From an uncultured Salinimicrobium sp. (GTDB lineage Bacteria > Bacteroidota > Bacteroidia > Flavobacteriales > Flavobacteriaceae): DNA of 64,000 nt. How positions within the stretch are numbered: the stretch's first letter is position 1; every line of letters starts with the position of its first letter. The notes under the pieces are model-generated. The model did not search any database, was not told the origin of the DNA, and saw only the letters and a program-made list of their open reading frames with translations. The DNA is taken from contig CAMPKA010000007.1 of NCBI GenBank assembly GCA_946887075.1, positions 1-64,000 of the forward strand, given 5' to 3'. Shown here in pieces: positions 1 through 6,882 of this stretch. The translations under genes were made by a program, and so were the position numbers.

Positions 1-20
1 TGGGGGTTTGCAAACCCCCA
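1..20. terminator. Perfect 20-bp palindrome, likely bidirectional terminator
   Basis: The first 20 bases form a perfect inverted repeat (arms TGGGGGTT / AACCCCCA around TGCA). A T-rich stretch follows on the plus strand. It sits 6 bases past the stop codon of the leftward gene at 27-866, so it can end that transcript and also any rightward gene left of the window. Both roles are inferred from structure alone. Confidence 0.7.
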
Positions 21-26
21 TATTTT

Positions 27-866
27 TTAACTTACACAGTTTTTAAGATAGGCCCCGGTAGTAACTTTTTTTACTTCATAATCTCTAATTTCGAGAACTT
101 TTCCTCTGGTCTCAATTTTTTTCTCAAAAGCTAATTGCTTCAATCTCCAATTTAGGTAATTATCATCTACCGCAAAATCAATGTCAACCAAAGTTTTTCC
201 AATGATCATTGCACTTTTTCGGTAACTCTCGTTGCAATTTAATAATAAAAAGGAATCAAAATAATCAACATCTTCTCCTGAAATTTTTCCATCCTGGTCA
301 AGAACTCTTAATTGACTATTCTCTTTTTCGATTTTGTGCCATAGATTTTTCCAGTTTGAAAATTCGGTTTTCATAACTGGTTTAACATGTTCTAAAATAT
401 CTTTAACTTGAAATGTTGCTGTCTCCACTAAACCTTTGGGTTTGATAAAATCTCCATGTAGTGATTTTACTGGTATATTAGGATAATTTGTAATAAATAT
501 ACCTCTATCCAGGTTTGATAAATAAGTTATTAGTCTAGCTGTGCTAATTATTTCAGAAGCAAAATAACCAGTCCATAGAAATATTTTGCTAGTGGTATCG
601 AAATCTTTTACAATCGACATTATAGAATTTAAATCATTTTCAACAAAGTCTAAAATTTGATTGGAATATGTTATATCACCGAAAGCATTTTGAAGCCAAT
701 CTTTTCGTTTATTTATTTTATCATTTTCCTGAATATCACAGAGAGGACCAATGTTTAAACTGTCATGAATGCAAATAATTTGATTTTTACTCAAATCAAT
801 TGCATTGCTGTCAATTAACGTCTTTTCTACTCTACCAAAAACTATATGTATGTTGTGTGGTTTCAA
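27..866 (-). CDS. DUF1835 / DUF3658 domain protein
   Basis: A 279-residue protein with no signal peptide. The N-terminus (NIHIVFG) and the C-terminal stretch around residues 225-265 (YLNWRLKQLAFEKKIETRG) resemble the paired DUF1835 and DUF3658 domains found in uncharacterised cytosolic proteins of Firmicutes and Bacteroidota. Its biochemical role is not known. The gene is clearly richer in A+T than the genes around it and lies just downstream of a tRNA gene, which suggests later acquisition, but no integrase is seen. The ATG at 866 gives the usual family length. A palindromic terminator follows the stop. Domain assignment is by eye. Confidence 0.7.
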   Translation of the reverse strand: MKPHNIHIVFGRVEKTLIDSNAIDLSKNQIICIHDSLNIGPLCDIQENDKINKRKDWLQNAFGDITYSNQILDFVENDLNSIMSIVKDFDTTSKIFLWTGYFASEIISTARLITYLSNLDRGIFITNYPNIPVKSLHGDFIKPKGLVETATFQVKDILEHVKPVMKTEFSNWKNLWHKIEKENSQLRVLDQDGKISGEDVDYFDSFLLLNCNESYRKSAMIIGKTLVDIDFAVDDNYLNWRLKQLAFEKKIETRGKVLEIRDYEVKKVTTGAYLKNCVS

Positions 867-1004
867 TTGGGCATTTTATTATTACCGCCAACTCGTTATT
901 TGACCACTAATATAGCTACTTATCCCTTATAGGGATGGGATAACAACAAGTACACAGGAATAAACAATATAAGTATTTAATCATCCCCCCATTCGTCCCC
1001 TATA

Positions 1005-1042
1005 ATAAAAAAAGCCCCATAAACATAGTTTTATAGGGCTTT
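1005..1042 (-). terminator. Intrinsic terminator downstream of the CAT-anticodon tRNA
   Basis: On the minus strand a hairpin with an AAAGCCC.. / ..GGGCTTT stem and a short loop is followed by a run of T. It lies 15 bases past the 3' end of the tRNA gene and would end that transcript. Confidence 0.8.
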
Positions 1043-1056
1043 ACAAGCATTAAAAG

Positions 1057-1130
1057 TGGTCCCACCTGGGCTCGAACCAGGGACCACCTGATTATGAGTC
1101 AGGTGCTCTAACCAACTGAGCTATAGGACC
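1057..1130 (-). tRNA. tRNA with CAT anticodon (elongator Met or Ile2)
   Basis: A 74-nt cloverleaf on the minus strand. The acceptor stem is GGTCCTA / TGGGACC with discriminator A, the anticodon loop is CTCATAA, and a GGTTCGAGCCC T-arm is present. CCA is not encoded. The proper G1-C72 pair excludes initiator tRNA. A CAT anticodon can be elongator Met, or Ile2 if lysidine-modified by TilS; the sequence alone does not settle which. A promoter lies directly upstream (1155-1185) and a terminator downstream. Confidence 0.95.
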
Positions 1131-1154
1131 AGCTCAACAAGGGTTGAGAGGGCG

Positions 1155-1185
1155 CAAATTTAATTATTTGGCACCGACCTCACAA
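1155..1185 (-). promoter_or_regulatory. Bacteroidota-type promoter of the CAT tRNA
   Basis: Read on the minus strand this is TTG, 20 bases, TAAATTTG, an exact match to the Bacteroidota -33/-7 pattern (TTG ... TAnnTTTG). The -7 element lies 24 bases before the first tRNA base. Confidence 0.75.
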
Positions 1186-1219
1186 CAGATTCTTTTTTAT
1201 TTTTACCAGCCCTCTCTAT

Positions 1220-1633
1220 TTATTCTAATCCCGCCTTTTCATCCTGGCATAATTCAATCAATACTCCTTTCGTTGAGCGAGGATGCAGAAAGGCAATAAT
1301 TCTGTTATCTGCCCCCTTCTTGGGTTTTTCACTGATCAGAATAAAACCTTCCTCCTGTAATCGATCAATCTCCTGCTCAATATTTTCAACACTGAAAGCA
1401 ATGTGGTGAACGCCTTCTCCATTTTTCTCGATGAACTTTTTTATCGTACTATCCTGGTTGGTAGCGGCTAAGATTTCAATTTTACTCTCCCCGACACGAA
1501 AAAAGGCTGTTTTTACACCCTCACTCTCGACGCTTTCGGTCTTATAACATGTGGTTTTAAGGAGCTTTTCGTATAATTCAATAGACTCTTCTATATCTCT
1601 GACAGCAATCCCGATGTGTTCAATCTTATTCAA
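1220..1633 (-). CDS. mce: Methylmalonyl-CoA epimerase
   Basis: A 137-residue single-domain member of the glyoxalase/VOC fold. It interconverts (R)- and (S)-methylmalonyl-CoA between propionyl-CoA carboxylase and methylmalonyl-CoA mutase in the cytosol. The family pattern is clear: metal-ligand His in IEHIGIAV, KIEILA, GEGVHHIAFSV, and the C-terminal GVLIELCQ with its Glu ligand. Length matches the family. The start is a TTG codon, since no ATG fits and the protein would otherwise lose the HIGIAV strand. It is divergent from rbfA with an 84-base gap holding a small hairpin (GCTCCG TAG CGGAGC, 1648-1662). Confidence 0.92.
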   Translation of the reverse strand: MNKIEHIGIAVRDIEESIELYEKLLKTTCYKTESVESEGVKTAFFRVGESKIEILAATNQDSTIKKFIEKNGEGVHHIAFSVENIEQEIDRLQEEGFILISEKPKKGADNRIIAFLHPRSTKGVLIELCQDEKAGLE

Positions 1634-1705
1634 ACTTCTTTATTTGAGCTCCGTAGCGGAGCGGTTTCAGAATACTAATGTAGCGATAATCAGCTGCAAA
1701 AGTGC

Positions 1706-1713
1706 TATTTTTG
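1706..1713 (+). promoter_or_regulatory. -7 element upstream of rbfA
   Basis: TATTTTTG is an exact TAnnTTTG match ending only 4 bases before the rbfA ATG, so the transcript may be leaderless or nearly so. No good -33 TTG is visible at the expected distance, so this is a candidate only. Confidence 0.45.
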
Positions 1714-1717
1714 CCTT

Positions 1718-2110
1718 ATGGAAACGAACAGGCAGAAGAAAATAGGAGGAGTGATCCAACGAGACCTGGCGGAAATACTCCAATCACACCTGAGAGATGC
1801 AGGAAAAACAGGAATTCTGATATCTGTCTCAAAGGTTAAGGTGACCACAGATCTTTCTCAGGCAAAAGCCTATCTCAGTATTTTTCCCGCCAAGGAAGCC
1901 AAAGAAATTTTATCTGAACTCAACCAACACAGAACCAGAATCAAGCACGAAGTAGCCGTAAGGACCAAAAATCAGCTCCGTCGAATGCCAGATCTTCAGC
2001 TTTTTATTGATGATTCCCTGGAGTATATTGAGAACATCGAGAAATCTTTAAAAGGAGAGGAAAATCCTATAGACCAACCCGACCTTTTATCCCGAAGGAA
2101 AAAGTCCTGA
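1718..2110 (+). CDS. rbfA: Ribosome-binding factor A
   Basis: A 130-residue KH-fold protein that binds the 30S precursor and helps mature the 5' end of 16S rRNA. Family features include the N-terminal RQKKIGGVIQRDLAEIL helix, the central VKVTTDLSQAKAYLSIFP strand with a cold-adaptation-like conserved core, and the C-terminal LRRMPDLQLFIDDSLEY, close to the usual PxLxFxxDxS motif. A short charged tail follows. A permease gene starts 3 bases after the stop, so the two are cotranscribed, a pairing common in this phylum. Confidence 0.95.
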   Translation: METNRQKKIGGVIQRDLAEILQSHLRDAGKTGILISVSKVKVTTDLSQAKAYLSIFPAKEAKEILSELNQHRTRIKHEVAVRTKNQLRRMPDLQLFIDDSLEYIENIEKSLKGEENPIDQPDLLSRRKKS

Positions 2111-2113
2111 TAA

Positions 2114-3313
2114 TTGAGATTCTCCTATTACATCGCAAAGCGATACCTATTTTCCAAGAGCAGTAGAAATGCGATCAATATCATTACCGTCATTGCTGCC
2201 ATCGGCGTTTTTGCAGGCGCTTTTTCACTTTTTATTGTCCTGTCTGGATTCGCAGGGTTAAAAGATTTCAGTCTTTCGTTTTCGAACCAATACGATCCAG
2301 ATCTAAAGGTAACCCCTGATACTGGAAAAACCTTTGTCCTTTCTCCCCGGGAAGCAGAGACCATGCAGAATTTAGCCGGGGTAAAGGTCTTTTCTCAGGT
2401 TATAGAAGAGCGAGTTTTTCTAAACTTTAAGTCCAAAAACAAGACTGCCTTTATAAAAGGAGTTGATGAAAATTATCTTAAAGTAAATCGATTGGATAGC
2501 GCCGTGGTCTACGGTACCTGGTTTGCCAAGAATGAGCCACAAGTGGTGGTGGGGAATACCATTTCAAGAGAGCTTTCTCTTGGTCCCTTTGATTATTCCG
2601 GTATGCTGGACATAATGGTTCCCAAACCAGGTACGGGACAAATCATGGATCCTACGGATGCTTTTAATTCCCAAAAGGCCATAGCGTCTGGGATTTACAG
2701 CATTAATGAAGAATTGGATGACAAATATCTCTACTCCTCGATCCGGTTTGCCAGAGATCTATTAGGTCTGGAACCGGGAGAAATCACTGCCTTAGAATTG
2801 AAGTTAGCTCCAGGGGCCGATCCGGAGCAAGTGAAGGAACAGGTCCAGAAGACATTGGATGAGCCGGTAGAGATAAAAAACAGAGCCCAGCTAAATGATG
2901 CGCTGTACAAGATGCTGAACACCGAAAATATCGCGGTTTATCTGATCTTCACCCTGGTGCTCATTATCGCGCTGTTTAATGTCATAGGGTCCATAATCAT
3001 GGTAATTCTTGATAAGAGGGAAAACATTCTTACCCTGTATAATTTGGGCGCTACCCCCTCTCAAATCAGAAGTATCTTTTTTAGCCAGGGTTTCCTGATG
3101 ACCTTGTTCGGTGGTTTAGGCGGCCTGTGCTGTGCAATCCTGGTAGTTCTCCTTCAGCACGAATATAACCTGGTGATGATCACTCCAAGCCTGCCTTATC
3201 CCGTCTCGATCACCTGGAAGAATATTCTCCTTGTGTCTACCACTATTTCCGCCCTGGGGGCAATAGCCTCTTATATAGCCGCCAGTCGAAGCAAGAAAGC
3301 CCTGTCGGTTTAG
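2114..3313 (+). CDS. LolC/E-like ABC transporter permease (FtsX/MacB type)
   Basis: A 399-residue inner-membrane protein. The N-terminus (FSYYIAKRYLFSKSSRNAIN) and the first helix (about residues 20-45) are typical of LolC/LolE. A periplasmic MacB_PCD-like domain follows (about 45-265), then three C-terminal helices of the FtsX domain (about 272-395). The family extracts lipoproteins for transfer to the outer membrane together with an ATPase LolD, which is not encoded here. The start is a TTG codon 3 bases after rbfA, with an upstream AAGGA stretch. The 3' end overlaps dusB tail-to-tail by 4 bases. Substrate is inferred from family only. Confidence 0.85.
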   Translation: MRFSYYIAKRYLFSKSSRNAINIITVIAAIGVFAGAFSLFIVLSGFAGLKDFSLSFSNQYDPDLKVTPDTGKTFVLSPREAETMQNLAGVKVFSQVIEERVFLNFKSKNKTAFIKGVDENYLKVNRLDSAVVYGTWFAKNEPQVVVGNTISRELSLGPFDYSGMLDIMVPKPGTGQIMDPTDAFNSQKAIASGIYSINEELDDKYLYSSIRFARDLLGLEPGEITALELKLAPGADPEQVKEQVQKTLDEPVEIKNRAQLNDALYKMLNTENIAVYLIFTLVLIIALFNVIGSIIMVILDKRENILTLYNLGATPSQIRSIFFSQGFLMTLFGGLGGLCCAILVVLLQHEYNLVMITPSLPYPVSITWKNILLVSTTISALGAIASYIAASRSKKALSV

Positions 3314-4302
3314 GCAAATTCATATCCGGAAAACTCCCGTTCCACCTCATCTAGAGCCGCGAAAACATCAGAAGCGGCATCGCTTGTTACCATCTTCTGT
3401 CTATACTCTTTGAAATGAGGAATGCCTTTGAAGTAATTGGTATAATGTCGACGTGTTTCAAAAACGCCGAGCTTTTCGCCTTTCCAGTCAATGGCCATTT
3501 GCAGATGACGTCGGGCTGCGGCCACCCGCTCTTCAAGGGTGGGGGGTGGTAAATGATTTCCCGTTTCGAAGAAATGCTTCACTTCCCGGAAAAACCAGGG
3601 ATACCCGATACTGGCGCGGCCGATCATGGCTCCGTCTAGACCAAATTTATTGCGCATTTCCAGTGCCTTTTCGGGAGAATCCACATCACCGTTTCCAAAA
3701 ACAGGAATATGCATTCGGGGGTTGTTTTTAACCGCGGCGATGGGATTCCAGTCGGCCTCTCCCTTGTACATCTGAACCCGTGTTCTTCCATGAATGGAAA
3801 TTGCCTTGGCTCCTACATCCTGCAGGCGTTCCGCAACTTCGACAATTCTGATGGAATCATTGTCCCATCCCAATCTGGTCTTTACGGTGATCGGGAGATT
3901 GGTATGTTGGACCATGGCCTCTGTAAGGGCAACCATTTTAGGTATATCCTTCAAAATTCCGGCACCGGCACCTTTACAGACCACCTTCTTCACCGGACAT
4001 CCAAAATTAATGTCAATAATATCAGGACCTGTTTTCTCAACAATCTCTACGGACTGAAGCATTGATTCCAGATTGGCTCCGAAAATCTGGATCCCTACCG
4101 GTCGTTCCTTCTCGTATATATCCAGTTTCATGACGCTCTTTGCAGCATCTCGAATGAGCCCTTCCGAGGAAATGAATTCGGTGTAAACGACATCTGCTCC
4201 CTGTTCTTTACAAAGGGCTCTAAAAGGTGGGTCACTCACATCCTCCATCGGTGCAAGCAACAACGGAAATTCTCCTACATTAATATCTCCTATTTTGACC
4301 AA
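3310..4302 (-). CDS. dusB: tRNA-dihydrouridine synthase
   Basis: A 330-residue FMN-dependent enzyme that reduces uridines in the tRNA D-loop. The TIM barrel carries LLAPMEDVSDPPFR at the start, the catalytic cysteine in DINFGCPVKKV (about residue 102), VKTRLGW, SIHGRTR, and the FMN-phosphate loop GNGDV / DGAMIGRASIG. Length and motifs fit the DusB subgroup. A TTG start is used; the nearby ATG is out of frame. A TATTTTTG -7 element lies 21 bases upstream. Confidence 0.93.
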   Translation of the reverse strand: MVKIGDINVGEFPLLLAPMEDVSDPPFRALCKEQGADVVYTEFISSEGLIRDAAKSVMKLDIYEKERPVGIQIFGANLESMLQSVEIVEKTGPDIIDINFGCPVKKVVCKGAGAGILKDIPKMVALTEAMVQHTNLPITVKTRLGWDNDSIRIVEVAERLQDVGAKAISIHGRTRVQMYKGEADWNPIAAVKNNPRMHIPVFGNGDVDSPEKALEMRNKFGLDGAMIGRASIGYPWFFREVKHFFETGNHLPPPTLEERVAAARRHLQMAIDWKGEKLGVFETRRHYTNYFKGIPHFKEYRQKMVTSDAASDVFAALDEVEREFSGYEFA

Positions 4303-4322
4303 ATCATCTGAATTTGAGGCTG

Positions 4323-4330
4323 CAAAAATA
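4323..4330 (-). promoter_or_regulatory. -7 element upstream of dusB
   Basis: On the minus strand this reads TATTTTTG, an exact TAnnTTTG match 21 bases before the dusB start. A matching -33 TTG was not found. Confidence 0.4.
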
Positions 4331-4371
4331 CGAAAAATTAAAATTAACCCAGATCGGAGGGGAGGATGGAT

Positions 4372-6765
4372 CTAGATCCTTTCTCTTTCTGCGGCCTCAA
4401 TGTCTCGACGGTTATCTTCGAGCCTAAAATTCCCGAAGTTATATTTGAGACCGATCATGATGTACCTGTTCTCAGGTTGGGCAAAGAAACCGTTGTCCTG
4501 ATTGAGGTAATCAGACCGCATCCAGGTGCTGGTGCTGTTCAGCATGTCCTCCAGGCGAAGGGAAACCTCTGCCCGATTGTTCCAGAAGGTCTTCCGAAGT
4601 CCTGCAGACAAAGTGGTCATGGGATCAAGATTATAGGATCCACTGATATAATCAGAAACGTAGACGAGGGTAAGATCTCCTGTAAAAGTACCGTCTTTAG
4701 ATAGGATGAACGTGTTTGCCAACTGTCCTAGAAACCCGTCCACCTCATTTGAGGCCTTCTGGTTCCCGCTTTCCAGCGCCACAAACTGTTGCTCCTCATG
4801 AAACAGCGACATATAGGTATATACCGACCACCAGTTTGTGAAGTTCCTGTAATGGACGAAATCAAGTCCGTAGGAAATACTTTCCAGGAGATTGACGCTT
4901 ACATTCCTCAGGGTGAAATTTTCATTATCCTGGAAACCAAGAGTCTGAATGGCAGGTCCGTTATCCCGGTAATAGAGATCAAAGAAGTATTCGTTATTAA
5001 AGGTGTAATTCAGATTGAAATTATCGCTGATTGCAGAACGAAGATTCGGGTTACCGGTGTTGTAATTATACCTGTTCAGGAAATATCTGAATGGATTGAG
5101 GTTTTCGTATTTTGGTCTTTCGATCTTTCTGCTGTAATCAAAGCTCATGCTGTGCCTTGGGGAGAATACGTGCTGGAGATAAAGACTCGGAAAAATCTCA
5201 AATTCCTCCGCCTGATCCTCTTCCTGGATCGATACCGTAAAATCCCGTCTTTCGCTATGTTCTCCTCTTAATCCAATTTTGGCGCTCCAGCTTCCCCAGT
5301 CCCTGGAAAGTCCGAGGTAAGCGGCGAATATATCCTCATCATAGGAAAACTGGTCTGAAAGTTCCGGGTTATAGGTGCGACTGCCCTGGATGACATCGAA
5401 AAACGAGATCCCGCTGAGCGACCGGACTGTTGACACTTTGGCGCCAGTCTCAAGAATGAAATTGTCGAGGTTCCGGGCAAGATCTGCCTGGGCGGTAAAA
5501 ATATTGATTTCCTGGTCTGCATCGGTCTGGAATTCAGATGTTGCTGCTCCTGAACCGTGGGACCTGGTAATAACTTCCTGAACTCTTCCCCTGGTATACC
5601 GGGTAAAATGGGTCCGAAGTGAAAAATGCTCCCCAGGCTCTTCGAACAGGTGCTTGTATTGTAGATCTGCGGCCAGATTGTTTACATCTTCCTCCAGTTC
5701 GCTGTCAGTTGTGAAATCGCTCACTCCAGGAGTCGCTCCCACATCGGTGAAGACATCATTTTCGTAGGTCTCATCCGGGGAAATCATACCAATTACCGAT
5801 AGGCTGAGAACATCATTATTATCAAAGTCATAATCCAGCATCAGGTTAGCATTGTGTGCAGCGGAGCGCGTTGTCCGGTCGAAATCCGTCTCCCATCGGG
5901 AGAAATTTTTTCCATCCCTGATAAAATTGATATAGCTCAAATCCTCCTTGAACTCCTTCCTAGGCGAAAAAGTGTAGTTGGCAAAAAATTCAAGGTTTTC
6001 CCCCGTAAAAAAGTGACTGGTTCCCAGTACATACTTCGGATAGATCGCCTGGGTGTAACTGCCGTTGATATTGCCTTTGTATCCAGGAGAAATGCTTTTC
6101 GAGGTGATAATGTTCAATATCGCTCCCCCTTCTGCGTCATATTTGGCAGGGGGATTGGTGATCACCTCAATGGATTCGATATTTTCACCGGGGTAGTTTT
6201 TGAGCAGTGTTTGGAGATCTGAGGAAGACAGCCGGACCTTCCGGTCATTGATGTAAACCTGAACACCCTGATTACGTACCATTAAAGTATTATCCGCAAC
6301 AATTACCCCCGGGGTTTTTTCAAGGATCTCCCAGGAACTTCCAGAAGAAAGGGAAGAATTCTCCACCTTGAATACGAGCCGGTCCACCTCTCTCTCAATA
6401 GTCGGACGAATATAATTGATCGCCACCTCAGCCAATTCCCCTCCTTCCCTCAGGACGATTGCCGGCAACTCCGTATCTCCCTCTATTTCTACCGCCATCA
6501 GGTGATCTTTAAACCCGACATAGCTCACCTTTAGCAAATAGGTCTTCTCGGTGATGTTCTCAAAGACGAAATTTCCATTTTCCTGAGTAACCACACCCTG
6601 ATATACCGAAGTGGAGTCCCCGGCATCCAGAAGTATGACATTGGCAAAGGCAACAGCTTTCTGCTCAGAGTCGAGCACCTTGCCTTGGAGAGACACCTGT
6701 CCGTGAACAAAAAAAGGAAAAAAGAAAAAAAGTAGGGAATAGCAGGTTACGCGATTCTTGAGCAT
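4372..6765 (-). CDS. TonB-dependent receptor-like outer-membrane barrel (OMP_b-brl_3 family)
   Basis: A 797-residue protein with a signal peptide ending near VHGQ (residue 23). A CarboxypepD-regulatory beta-sandwich (about 24-105, LQGKVLDSEQKAVAFANV) is followed by a plug domain (about 115-225, including ESIEVITNPPAKYDAEGGAILNI split over its conserved core) and a large beta-barrel rich in aromatic and Asp/Asn residues. It differs from SusC and has no SusD partner. Function is probably uptake of, or response to, an unknown ligand; proteins of this type often accompany stress or peptide-related genes. It has its own promoter (6808-6838) and is separated from the peptidoglycan locus by about 120 bases. 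Confidence 0.85.
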   Translation of the reverse strand: MLKNRVTCYSLLFFFFPFFVHGQVSLQGKVLDSEQKAVAFANVILLDAGDSTSVYQGVVTQENGNFVFENITEKTYLLKVSYVGFKDHLMAVEIEGDTELPAIVLREGGELAEVAINYIRPTIEREVDRLVFKVENSSLSSGSSWEILEKTPGVIVADNTLMVRNQGVQVYINDRKVRLSSSDLQTLLKNYPGENIESIEVITNPPAKYDAEGGAILNIITSKSISPGYKGNINGSYTQAIYPKYVLGTSHFFTGENLEFFANYTFSPRKEFKEDLSYINFIRDGKNFSRWETDFDRTTRSAAHNANLMLDYDFDNNDVLSLSVIGMISPDETYENDVFTDVGATPGVSDFTTDSELEEDVNNLAADLQYKHLFEEPGEHFSLRTHFTRYTRGRVQEVITRSHGSGAATSEFQTDADQEINIFTAQADLARNLDNFILETGAKVSTVRSLSGISFFDVIQGSRTYNPELSDQFSYDEDIFAAYLGLSRDWGSWSAKIGLRGEHSERRDFTVSIQEEDQAEEFEIFPSLYLQHVFSPRHSMSFDYSRKIERPKYENLNPFRYFLNRYNYNTGNPNLRSAISDNFNLNYTFNNEYFFDLYYRDNGPAIQTLGFQDNENFTLRNVSVNLLESISYGLDFVHYRNFTNWWSVYTYMSLFHEEQQFVALESGNQKASNEVDGFLGQLANTFILSKDGTFTGDLTLVYVSDYISGSYNLDPMTTLSAGLRKTFWNNRAEVSLRLEDMLNSTSTWMRSDYLNQDNGFFAQPENRYIMIGLKYNFGNFRLEDNRRDIEAAERERI

Positions 6766-6807
6766 GCAATGGCTGGTTAATGTTTAGATAATCTTAACAA
6801 GATCAAA

Positions 6808-6838
6808 CAAATATAGCCTTTCTGCAAATATTTCAAAA
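6808..6838 (-). promoter_or_regulatory. Full Bacteroidota promoter of the OMP_b-brl_3 gene
   Basis: On the minus strand: TTTTG, 18 bases, TATATTTG. Both elements match the phylum consensus. The -7 box is 43 bases before the ATG at 6765, so this gene is transcribed independently of the GH3 gene upstream. Confidence 0.75.
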
Positions 6839-6882
6839 TCCAAGACAAGAAACCTCCTGCTAAATGACGGTTTCAACCCTTC

